Shown in pieces: positions 32,715-43,320 of a stretch of 64,000 bases of DNA (position 1 is the stretch's first letter; each line of letters opens with the position of its first letter). Made by a program: the position numbers and the translations under genes. Origin of the DNA: Fragilaria crotonensis (taxonomy: Eukaryota; Bacillariophyta; Fragilariophyceae; Fragilariales; Fragilariaceae); assembly GCA_022925895.1 (NCBI GenBank), contig JAKSYS010000006.1, positions 124,001 to 188,000 of the forward strand, read 5' to 3'. Under the pieces are notes generated by a model, which saw nothing but the letters and a program-made list of their open reading frames with translations, made no database searches and was not told where the DNA came from.

Positions 32715-35700
32715 TCACCAACCTTGAGCAAGCTTTCGAATGCGTTCGAAAACTTCTCGATTGAGGCCCTTGGTAAGGTAGTCAGCCAACTGGTCAGTGG
32801 TTGCGATTTTGAGCACTTCGACATCTCCGTTGCGGACGTGGTGCCAGAAGAAGTGCCACTTGACCAGGAAGTACTTGGTGCGATTAGTAATGCGTTGCTT
32901 GGTAGCAAGAAGCAGAGCACCATTGTTGTCTTCGAAGACTCGGCAGCGAATGGTAGACTTGAAGTCAGGTGGCAGAGTCAATTCCTTGCAGATTTCTCCA
33001 AGAAGATCACGAAGTGGCAACAGAGTCCTCATGCTTGCACTGGTGAGAGCAGAGTACTCAGATTCCAATGTAGACAGGGAGATCTCTGTTTGCAGTTGAG
33101 ACTTCCAGAGAATTGGACAACCTCCAAGGGTGATGATGTAGCCGGTGCGGGACTTGGCGCTGGTGTCAGAATGATCAGGGTCACGACCATGGAGGCCAGC
33201 AAAGTCAGCATCAACATAACAATCAAGAGAGAGTCTCCAGTGGGAGTCACAATAGTTCCTTTGTCAGCAGTGCGGTGCAAGTAGCGGACAATTGTTTTGA
33301 TTGCCATGGCATGGCTCTTCTTGGGAGAATGATTGAACCTGGCAACTTGACTTACTGCAAATGTGATGTCTGGCCTTGTGTTTGTTGACAAGTACAAGAG
33401 CATTCCAACAATAGAGCGGTAGTTCCAGAACTCATCCATGGGTTCTCCATCAGGGTCAATCCCAAGGCATGCTTGCATAGCAGGAGTGTGGTTGGGGTTG
33501 CAGTCTTGAAGTCCTGTTGCCTTTATGATCTTCTGAATCAAACCCTTTTGTGTTAGGGTGACAGTGTTGGAGACTTCATCCTTGACAAACTTGATTCCAA
33601 GAAAATCAGTGAATGTGCCTTCACGAGTGAACTCCAAACCCAAATCAGTAAGATCCTGGAACAGTTTGTCAAGATCCTTCTTGTTGGAGTAGGCAATCCC
33701 AAGATCATCAACATAGAGAACAATCATGATGGTCTTGCTGTACAAGAGGCATGAGTCTGTGGCACTCTGCTTCAATCCTTGGAGGAGGAGTGCTTCACGA
33801 ATGTGTTGATACCAAAGGCGGGGAGCAACCGAGAGACCGTAGAGGCTCTTAACAAGTCGTAGGCAAGTCCTTTGGTCGCTTGGCTGATCAGACTTGAAGC
33901 CTCTTGGCATGTGGATCCAGACTGGGTCAGTTAGGTTGGCTTGAACAAAGGCACTGCTGAAGTCAATGGAGCAAGTTTGCCATCCCAATGTTAGGGACAA
34001 GACAAGGAACAATCGAACTGAACTCCAAGCAACAACTGGGGCATAGGTTTCAGGTTCTCCTTCTTCAAGGTCACCTCGAACACAGTAGCGCGCTTTGTAC
34101 TTGGTGACTTCTCCATCTGGGGATCGCTTGCGCCGAAATACCCAAGTCCCTGGGAGAATCTTGGTCTTGGCTTCAAGGATACTGACTTCCTTCCAAGTCC
34201 CATTCTTCTCAAGGCTTGCCACTTCCTTAGCAGCTGCCTCCATCCACTTGGTCACATGCTCAATGTCAGCCATAGCTTGGTCAAAGCTCAGAGTGTCAGG
34301 ATCAGATGCAGCTGCCTTGAAGGCAGTTGGGGAAAGGATGATTCCATTTTCCTCAAAGATCCAAGCACTTGGAGAAGCAAAGTATCCATGGCCTTGAGTG
34401 TTATCGTATCCAAGGCGTTGTGGTGCTGCGCGAATGCGGTTGGACCGGCGCGGAGACGTTGGTGGCGGAGGCGACTTGACTGGTTGCTTGTCACGTGGTG
34501 AGTCAAGGGCGAATGCATTGTCTGGAACAGGACTCTCCCTCGTTTCAGACATTGGGGTCTGCTCCCGAACTGGGGAGAAGATTGGCTGATGAACTGGGGA
34601 GATCGGGGTAGCTGGGACCTTGCGTGGCGTCTCTTCCTTGGCTTGTGAGCTGGAGTGTGGACGGCGTTGCAGAGGTGAAGTTCTGATGTCTGGCGTTGGA
34701 GGAGACTGGAGAGACCGAGGATCGATAGACTGCTCCCTCGTTTGAGACATCATGGGAGTTGGAGGCCTTGGGTGAGCAATGGAGAGCTTGGCAATGGCTG
34801 TGGAACAGTTGGTGTCCTGGGTGGAGCCTCAGCCAAGGGAGGAACTGGGAGTTGTTCAATTGCAACAGCTTCATCCATGGAGGCAGCAACTCTTGTTTGG
34901 TTCTCATTGATGGCTTCTGTAGCTTGGGAGTCCATTCGCGCTTCCTCTGTAGCATCATTGTCGTCATCGTCATCGAATGGGAACTGATATCTTGAGTCGC
35001 CAAACAAACGGGCCCAACGCGTTGTATTAAAATCCGGGAGGGCATCCACATTAGTAGCCACCGTTGCAAACCAATCGTCAAACACAATGTGATATTGGGG
35101 AGTGATGTACCCTGTCTCTGGATTCAAAACCAAGGGGACTGTGCTTGCATGCTTCTTGGAGAGCCCCATGTTGACGCAGCGGATGGACCGAGGCTTCCAG
35201 CGAGGCAGCTTCTTTCCATCTGCAATGGTTTTCTCAAGAACATACACAGGACATCCCCACACATGCAGATCATGATACTTCCTTTGCTCCCATCTGGACT
35301 TAGTGAAGACATCACTTGGACAGAGACCTGTTGCCAAATCAGGAACATGGTTGTGGAGAAAGATAGCATGGGAGACTGCCATTGGCCAAAGTGTTGCATC
35401 AGCCACATCTGGCCAATGTACCGCTGAATGGAGCATCATTGTCCGAGCGATCGACATGATCGTTTGGATTGCCCTCTCAGCATGGCCATTGTGATGGTGA
35501 GCTCCAACTCCAGCAAACTTGACGACTTGCTTCAGAGTTCCAAGGTGCTCAGTGAACTTAGCTGAGGTGAAGCTCCCACCATTGTCAGAGAGATAAGATT
35601 GTGGAATGACTCCACTGTCCCTTGCCATCAACTCAAAGTTCTGCTTGGCCTTCAGAGTCTCATGAGTGTTCAGATGCTTCTGAAACTCAACATGCACAAA

Positions 35701-38700
35701 GTTGGAAGCATGATCAATGAAGAGGCAGCCACCAGCAAACATGTCTGAGTTCAAGCTCCTTCCAGCTGAAGAGAAGAGCCTTCCCTTTGTTCCACAAATG
35801 AAGTGATCAATGGAGACTTGTTGTCCAGGGAGCAAGTTGTCTGCCTTGAGAACTCCAGCTCGATCCTTGATAACAGTTGTGATCTTGGCAGGAGCTGGTC
35901 GCTGATGTTGCTTCCCATATTGGCATGCGGCACACTTGGGAGGGTTGACAATTCGGCAAGCAGCAGTATGGAGTGATCGATGCGACTCACTCCGACTCAG
36001 GACTCCAGTTCGCATGATGAATTGGATCTTGCGAAAGGAAAGGTGTCCAAGGCGGTGGTGCCACCTTAATAACTCCTTCTCAGCTTCAGTCAAGTTGAGG
36101 TTGCTCTCATGAACAGTGTTGAGAGTAATGTTGAGAGCTGCAACTGCCTTGGGAGTATCTGAGCTGCGGTGTGCATCAGAGGTAGGCAAGTTGTTGTCAG
36201 GGTTGACTCTTGCAATGAGTTGCCCTCTGGCTTCATCAGAGGTGCCACTCAAGGTCAGTTGATGAGCTTCAATGGTGATGGTCTCTCCAGGGTAAGCTTG
36301 GAGCAAGCTTGTGGTGGATAGGAGCCTGACCTTGATGCAAGACACCAAGTAGGCTGGGACCTTGAGCATCCTTAGGTTGCCCAGAGTATCTTGCATTGCC
36401 CACAGCACATGACCTTGGCCTTCAATCCTGAGTCCCTTTGCAATGCCCTGCAGTTGAGTGATAGGGCCAGGGGTGTTGATGGGTCCAACAAAGTCCTTGC
36501 GGTCAGGAGTGATAGAGATGCTTGCACCAGAGTCCCAAATGACTGGAAACGTTGAAGCCTTGGGAAGGGATTCGCGGAAGCGGTCGGTTGACTGGAGAGC
36601 CATGCGAAGGATTGTGGAGTAGTTGCCGTTTGGAAACTTAGCCATGTTCACTTGCATTGCCATCTTGCGAGCAGCTTGAAGTTGCTTGGAGGTCCACTGA
36701 TGGTTCCCTAGGCCTTGGAAGCCAATGGGAGAGACGGGGCGATAGACGCCGTTGGACTTGGGAAGCCTGCGAGCGCGGCGTCGCTGCTGGCGAAGCGGAG
36801 CGTCGAGGTAGGCGTCGTTGACATCGCAGTGGTTGATCCTTGGCCCTTCCTCTTGCGTCGACAAATCCGATGGCGAGCGGGATGTGTTACGGAGCTTGGG
36901 GCAAGGTTCAGTTGGCCCATGGACGATTGTATCGTTGCAGTGGCGGCAGGTCCAGTGAGTTGATCGCGGAATGGAGCGCTTGAGCGAGTCGACACGCTGA
37001 AGGAGAGTTGCAACCTTGGAGTGAAGGTCGTTCAACTGCACTTGCTGCTGTTGTTCAACCAACGTTGGTGCATTCCTCCGAATGTAGCGTCCCATGGATC
37101 GCAAGTTAATGGGGTACCTGCGATGCAGTCCATGGGAGCGAATACTTCCGGCTTGGGAACATTCGCGCGTCGTGTGACCTTGCGATTGTGTTGCTTAAGA
37201 GCACGACGATGGCGGCGAGAAGGTAGCTCCTTAGGATCAGGCTCAGGCGATGTTGAGCTGGGCTTAGGAAGCCAGAACAGTACGACCATGGCCAGTAAGG
37301 CCCAAAGCAATGGAGCAATGAGCGCCTCCTGGTGAGCCTCCAAAAATTGCGAGACGTGTGGGCGAACGACCATGACATGCGCTCGAAGGATTGCCATGAC
37401 TTGGCTCCAATCGACGGCGTTAAAATGCGCCATGGCGAGTTGAATAATTTCCAGCGTGGAGGTCCACATAGTTTTTTGCAAACGGGACTGAAAATATTGC
37501 CATCACGTAGGTGAGCAGTAGAACGAGTACGGGGAGGATCCGGGTCACCATGGTGCGCAGGATAAAGAGCGCGTCAGTCACACTTGGGACGACCTCAATT
37601 TCCGTGGTCCACACCGATGGATCGAAGGCAAGAGAGACATTGTTGATTGCAGAACCAACACCTTGAGGGCCCTCAGAGCTCTTCTTGACTCCAGTGTGCG
37701 TTGCCGTTGCGTGGGTAGTAGTCCAACGCTTGCAGCTTGCGCACCAGTTGAAAGCCTTTCCATTGGCTTGCTTGACTTGGGGTGCTCCAGATGGAGGAGG
37801 AGTAGACTTCCAGGACTTGACATCCTTTGGTCTTTCATTGCCATTCCCATTCCTGCCCTTGCCCTTGTTGTTCTCTGGGCATTCGCGCGACCAGTGTCCA
37901 GGCTTGTTGCACTTGTGACAGACTCCTTTCTTGGCAAGTCCAGCACCATTGTTGGAGGCCTTGGACTGGATGAGGTTGAGTACCTCAGCTCTGGTGATTG
38001 GAGTCGCCATGTTTCCGAATGCAGCTGGTGGAGCCTTGGAGTCGCGAGTGTGACGTGCAGGTGGCCACTCCTTCCTGTCAAAGAGCGTCCTGTAGGCATC
38101 CTCTGCGTGAGCGCAGATGTCCTTGTAGGTCAGCTTGTTGACTTGCATGTGAAGGTTGGCAGCTTCCTTGTCCTTGAATCCAATGTCCAAAAGAGCTTGC
38201 TCCAAGTTCTGCTTGACAGATCTCAGGGGGGAAGCGGAAGTCCTCATTGCCAGAACCACCAGCCAAAAGAAAGATCTTGAGCATGGCCAGAGTGAGGTTG
38301 TGGTCATACTGGCCAGCAGTTGTCAACTCATTTGCATCCTTGCGAAAGTGAGCTGCCAATTGTTCAAGGTTCTCTCCAGAGTACTGACTTGGGAGCCTGG
38401 CCTTGATGATGGCCTTGAGATCTTCAAACCTCTCAATGGAGGTGGACTGGATGGACTTGAGGAACTGGAGCCAAACAACTGGGAAGGAATCAGAATCATC
38501 CAACTTCTCAGTCACCTTATTGCTTAGCTCAGTAGAGAGTGAAGCAAGCAAATAGGTCCTGGCTGCCATATCGTTGGTCCGGTCATACTTGTCGTAGCGT
38601 TGAACTTGAGCTTCCGCCAACAACTTTGCCGACTGGACCGTGTACCTGGCGTGAGCCTTGATAACGTTAGTCATCTTGGCGTCGTCAGTTGGGTCCCTGA

Positions 38701-39242
38701 GGTAAGCAATGGAGTCCATGCCAGTGTCCTTGAGATGATCCCAGACAACATTCTGGAAGCTGATCAAATCATCACTTGGCTTGAAGGAGATCTTGTGCCC
38801 AGTTCTCCTGAAGTTGTAGCCCTTCTGGGCTGCAGAAACATAGACAGGGCGGAGCTGGTTGGGAGAGGTGTGCTCTAGGAGAGCAATGGAGCCATCCAAA
38901 CCTGTCCAGGTGTGGTTGGGCTTTCCACCTGTCCAAGCAGACCATTCATCCTTGGTCACCAAAGTGATTCCCCAATGAGGGAACAAGAGGCTTGGAGCTT
39001 GAAGGAGCTGGGAGCTCCACTGGGGCAGTCATTGGAGTTGGGAACTCCAAGACAGACTCTTCATCAGTAGCAAGAGTCCTGGCTTGAGCGATTGCCTCGG
39101 TGAGGCGAACGTCGACAGGATCGGAGATCTCGAATCCTTCTGGATTGCCGCGGCCTTCGACAGCAGTCCCGAGGATTCCAACAACAGGTTCGTCTGGAAG
39201 ATTCGTCGGGGACGTAGAGCCTTCAGATGGTGGAACCGACAT
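32715..39242 (-). CDS. Copia Gag-Pol polyprotein, with several frame slips
   Basis: Starts at ATG 39242 (MSVPPSEGSTS). In order: Gag; a zinc knuckle CHKCNKPGHWSREC (about 37900); two hydrophobic spans (RILPVLVLLLTYVMAIFSV and LIAPLLWALLAMVVLFWL); a CRHC motif; protease DSGAS (about 36525); integrase with HHRLGHLSF...CAAC zinc site and D...SDNGG...E core; RT with LYVDDLG (about 33705); RNase H with ESEYSAL and the end DQLADYLTKGL. Frame changes fall at 38970-38973 (CCCC), 38226-38231 (GGGGGG), 37472-37477 (TTTTTT), 37091-37093 (CCC), 34768-34769 (TT) and 33226-33234 (AGAGAG). Each is repaired by one repeat unit, giving about 2170 residues, long for Copia. With near-identical LTRs, assembly error is as likely as mutation. 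Confidence 0.9.
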
Positions 39243-39472
39243 GATGATTGGAGTCTTGGCTTGGAAAGCAGATCTTCAACCACTCAACAGATTGCTGACT
39301 GCGTACTCGAGTTGGCAGAGAGCAATGAATCAGCCTAGTCTTGGGAAGACGTGGGGCTGTCGCAGGATCGCCGGAGGAGACCTGCCTTGACGCTGAGCGT
39401 AGCTTCCTTGGAAAGGAACTTGAAACGAGCTTGCCGGAGAGGAAAGTGCGTTAGAGGGTAAGTCTTATTATT

Positions 39473-39486
39473 GGGCGAAAATAACC
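39473..39486 (-). promoter_or_regulatory. Primer binding site of the Copia element
   Basis: Directly inside the 5' LTR, the minus strand reads GGTTATTTTCGCCC; with the terminal T of the LTR it gives TGGTTAT..., the form expected opposite a tRNA CCA end. The tRNA was not identified. Confidence 0.6.
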
Positions 39487-40075
39487 AGTCGAAGTACACG
39501 GCGTGATCAAGGCTGCGTACTAGTTCGTAGAAATCCGGGTTCGGTCAAACGTAGAGTTATAAATTCTAGTGTTGTTTAACTTATGAGCTTATTTCTAGGT
39601 TTCATCTTGAAAGAACCAATTCAATCCAGGACCGATTGAATCTTGCCGATCTACTTTCGCGAAGTTAGAGGGTTGTGGGAGTGAACATTCAAAGCCTTCA
39701 TCCCACTGATAAGGGCATTGAAATGTCAACACCAACTCCACTTCCAAGAGTAAATTGGTGATTGCAACAACTGTTGCAACATGGTTAGACTTAGACAACA
39801 TGATGAGGGACACATGTTGTAAATTAGTTGGCACATGAAGGGGAAATCACAGTTGGATTGCCCAAGGAAAATGTGGACAAATTGTTGTTGTAGAAAAGGA
39901 GGTTATGGGGGCGGAAAGCAGTCCGGGACAACTGTAGTTTTCGTACTGGCGAATCGCCGTATACAGTTGGCGTGAGAAACTTCGTATCCAAAGCCGGATG
40001 GGACTCAGCTGGCGGGGACGAAAATTCAACGTCAATAACGGCACAATAACAGCTGTTAGCTGCTGTACCTTGACT
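39487..40075 (-). repeat. 5' LTR of the Copia element, intact
   Basis: 589 bp, ends AGTCGAAGTAC and GTACCTTGACT. Contains the single CTAG (39595-39598) that is the empty site of the piggyBac insertion in the other LTR. Confidence 0.92.
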
Positions 40076-40080
40076 CGTCG

Positions 40081-41288
40081 TACTATACTGGTACTAGTAG
40101 TACTAGTAATGTGTTGTGATGTTGTGATCTGTGTTCCAATCATTGATCGCACGTTACAGCTTGAACTACACAACGTAGCACCAAATACCTCGAAAATGAC
40201 CCAGTTGATGTTCAGCGGGTCCCTGGTCCGTTTTTGTTGTTTCCCATCAATCGGATGGGGGAAATAACCTATGATATGCTTTCGCTAATTGTACTCCTTC
40301 TAAAGGATACTCCAGCATAAGTACTTCGAAGCGAGGCTTTGGGCTCTAACTTGTGTGGCTCTCCTGATAATGTAGACCTGCCTGATACATGATACAACAT
40401 TGATGCTAGGAAAGTGAGTACTAATGGTACTGTATCACTTAGACTGAGAGCATCATGAGCAGAACATGATTGGCATGAAACAGAAAAGAAGGAAAGTGAA
40501 GAAATCAGAATAATTGATGGCCTGTAAGTTTTAGATTTGCGTTGTGTAGTAGGTGTGATGCCTGTTTATTCTTGTCATTCAGACGATGCTACCGGTAGTG
40601 ACTTAAGGGGGCAAGAATACATGTATGCACCACTGTGCATTCAAGTAGAACGTATTTCTTGTTTTTGACTGTTCAGCACAAGCGTTGAAAACCAAGATAG
40701 GTTGGCGTCTGCAAGGTTGATAAGCAGATGAATTTGCTGCTCTGGATGCTGTGACTCTGCTCCACTTTAGCTGGGAACCAAGAAGGACTGGTTGGCTATG
40801 CCTGAGTGCTCAATCCAACACTGGAGGAGCTGGATCCAGATCAGGGAAGTGGAAGGAAGAGGCATATTAGGGGTCAATCCTTATGTCATGATGATGTTTG
40901 TGGTTCGTCTATGTCGGTACTGCTTACTTCCCCGAATATGACATACCTCACAGCTCAGAGTATGATTTCATACCAGGGACAAAGTACAACCGGTACCAGT
41001 ATGGTACCCTGCCAGAACAGATGACGCCAACCGCCAACAGCACACTGCCACGTCCACGTCACCACGTCTACAAGTATATCATAGTTGCAGTGTCTCATGG
41101 CTACTACGGTACTTGTACGACAGACTGCGACACCTCATCGTACGGTGTGTCTCCGAGTAATTACGACATGCGATGAAAACTTCGAACATCGTGCCATCTT
41201 GCAGAACATAGCACACAATCACGCATCCCACAACCCTCATCAGTCAGAGCTATCACCAATAACCTAACTTGGACTTCACAATTATCTC
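40081..41288. other. Intergenic, no supported gene
   Basis: Begins with a TACTAGTAGTACTAGTAATG low-complexity run. Only short, overlapping frames beyond 40267. The last 150 bases carry the presumed promoter of the CcdA gene. Confidence 0.5.
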
Positions 41289-42335
41289 ATGACGATGATT
41301 CAATATTCAATTGTGCCGTTTGCACTGTTATTTACACCACAACAACTTGCACATGCCTTCGTTTCACCAATGACCATTACCAATCCTGCCACCAGGGCAC
41401 ATGGTCCAATATCAGTTCCTCGTTCACTTTATGCAGCTTTCGGTTGGGAAGACGTGATATACAATGCTCAATCCGTTGCCAGCGACTTGGCATCTATTTC
41501 CATCAAGGAGGCCTCTCTCGGGTCCCTCCCCATAATGTACGGGGCAGGGCTGCTTGCCAGTGTCTCGCCCTGCGTCTGGGGCCTCCTCCCTTTGACCATG
41601 AGTTACATCAGCACAGCTGCTGGCGAGCGAGATGATAAGAAAGCAACCCTGCCGACGTTGGCGTTTGCGGCGGGATTGGCGTCTGTCTTTTGTACATTCG
41701 GCTTGATTGCGGGGTCCATGGGTACTGTGTTTGGCAAGCAAGATGGATACACGGAAGTGGTGGTTGCGCTCCTGTCGTCAAGTATATGTCTTGCCATGGG
41801 ACTGCAACTGCTTGACTTTGTGGAACTGAAGGTGCCAACTTTGGATTTCAATTTTATGAAGGGTTCGTCGCCTTCGTCGTCGTCGTCCATCAAGCAAACT
41901 GAAATCCTGTTGGACATTAAGGGTAACATTCTGCAACCATCACCCGAGGATGGAAAATCATCATCCTCGTCTTCGCCACAAGGAGGCTCATTATTTCGCA
42001 CTTTCTTGTTGGGCGGATCGTCGGCACTGGTGTCGTCTCCGTGCGCCACGCCTGTATTGACCTCGATCCTTGCCTATGTCGCCAATTCACATGATCCGGT
42101 GTTGGGTGCTGTCCTGTTACTTGGATACACAATGGGCTATTCCACACCCCTTTTATTGGTGGCATTTACGGGAGGTCAATTCCTTGCCAATATGCAATCT
42201 GGAGATTACGGGAAGATTGCGCCGTGGATCACTCCATTGACGGGAGGGATTCTGTTGTGGTATGGTACGAATGGAATCTTGACGGCGCTGTTGGGTGATC
42301 CCAGCATGGCGGGGTTGGCACCGATCATAGTGTAA
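41289..42335 (+). CDS. ccdA: Plastid CcdA-like thiol-disulfide transporter
   Basis: 348 residues. CcdA carries reducing equivalents across the thylakoid membrane for c-type cytochrome maturation (system II). The N-terminus is a short hydrophobic signal ending in AHAFVSP, which fits the diatom ASAFAP-type cleavage site of plastid precursors. The paired Cys signatures are ASVSPCVWGLLPL (Cys95) and SSPCATPVLTSIL (Cys252), each at the start of a hydrophobic repeat, as in the pseudo-symmetric CcdA fold. About six membrane spans are visible, with a Ser/Asp-rich loop (residues 195-235) in the middle that is longer than in bacterial homologues. No intron. Either of two nearby ATGs (41289, 41295) could start it. 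Confidence 0.87.
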   Translation: MTMIQYSIVPFALLFTPQQLAHAFVSPMTITNPATRAHGPISVPRSLYAAFGWEDVIYNAQSVASDLASISIKEASLGSLPIMYGAGLLASVSPCVWGLLPLTMSYISTAAGERDDKKATLPTLAFAAGLASVFCTFGLIAGSMGTVFGKQDGYTEVVVALLSSSICLAMGLQLLDFVELKVPTLDFNFMKGSSPSSSSSIKQTEILLDIKGNILQPSPEDGKSSSSSSPQGGSLFRTFLLGGSSALVSSPCATPVLTSILAYVANSHDPVLGAVLLLGYTMGYSTPLLLVAFTGGQFLANMQSGDYGKIAPWITPLTGGILLWYGTNGILTALLGDPSMAGLAPIIV

Positions 42336-42711
42336 CAAGGCAATAGTTACAATAAGGAATCCCGCTGAGCTACCCGTATCATCCATCATCCTTGACTTCA
42401 GCCGGACTAGGTGCATGTGACGTGACGATCTTCGATCGCATGCTTCCTTTTCGTATGTTGACGATCGACTACTGGTACGTGGCTAAGTCAGAACAACGGT
42501 ACGGTACTTGTACTCCAATTACTGTGTAATTGAAGGTACAGTACTAGTAGTTTACGGTTTCTCTACTTTCTACTACTAGAGTATCACCTAGCAGTAGTGT
42601 CGCAGTAGGTATACAATGTACTGGAATACTGAGGACTCATGACTCCGTCGTATGCATATAGTATGTAGTATGTATAACCAACTGTACGGAGTATCTGCGT
42701 GACGCATGACG
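42336..42711. other. Intergenic with GTAC/TACT tract
   Basis: No gene. 42470-42690 is rich in TACT, AGTA and GTAC words (GTACAGTACTAGTAGTTTAC, TACTACTAGAGTA). Confidence 0.5.
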
Positions 42712-42934
42712 GGGAGCCCGTCTACCGTCTATGTCCCCTTTTCGAGCCGGTCAAACGATCTAAATAAATCGACTTCGTGAAATTAAATGCGTTATCAGCC
42801 AACCATGTGCTTTTTATGGGATAACAAAATACCTCCAGAATCTCATCTCCGGATGGTATTCGTACAGACAGTGATGTAGAACCTACGCAAATAAAAGATT
42901 GACCGGCTCGAAAAGGGGACACAGACGGGCTCCC
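42712..42934. repeat. 223 bp fold-back (MITE-like) element
   Basis: Left arm 42712-42754 and right arm 42899-42934 are inverted copies: GGGAGCCCGTCT, then GTCCCCTTTTCGAGCCGGTC is shared, with a 7-base insertion in the left arm. No clear target duplication seen. It lies 390 bp upstream of the zuotin gene. Confidence 0.85.
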
Positions 42935-43320
42935 ACATGGGCGAATCGACGTGCGCATCGGCCGAATCTGGCCACGTACGTAATCCGTACAGACAACTAC
43001 TCGGAGTACGCAGGACCACCCAAGTTTGAGACTTTTCGTCCGCTTGACTCTCGACAAGAGTTCCATCAATTCCTCCCGCCGAGAATCGCGGACCTGTACG
43101 TGCACCGTCACACTACACTGCAGCGATTGGTCTTTCCTCAACGCAACCGACGATCAGCGCCGCCCTTTGTCGCATTGTCCTTCACACATTGGTGTTTCTG
43201 GTTTAGGCTCGTTGATTCATTGCTTTCCCGTCGCCTCTCTAGAATAACGATTGTTCTGAGGAGAGAGTGAAGCATCACAAGCTACAAGCAACCAACATCA
43301 GCTTTTTTCGTGAATCTCCA

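Larger units (their letters stand above)
29183..40075 (-). mobile_element. Copia (Ty1) LTR retrotransposon with a nested piggyBac element
   Basis: LTRs at 29183-32573 (interrupted) and 39487-40075. The 5 bp target duplication CGTCG is at 29178-29182 and 40076-40080. Without the nested element and its extra CTAG the unit is about 8.1 kb and is transcribed right to left, in the order Gag, protease, integrase, RT, RNase H, which is Copia type. The two LTRs differ by one inserted G (an A-G run near 32337/39840) as far as I can compare, so insertion is very recent. LTR ends are AGTC...GACT, not TG...CA. Primer site and polypurine tract abut the LTRs. The element is named from its domain order; diatom CoDi lineages are the likely home but were not checked. 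Confidence 0.9.
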
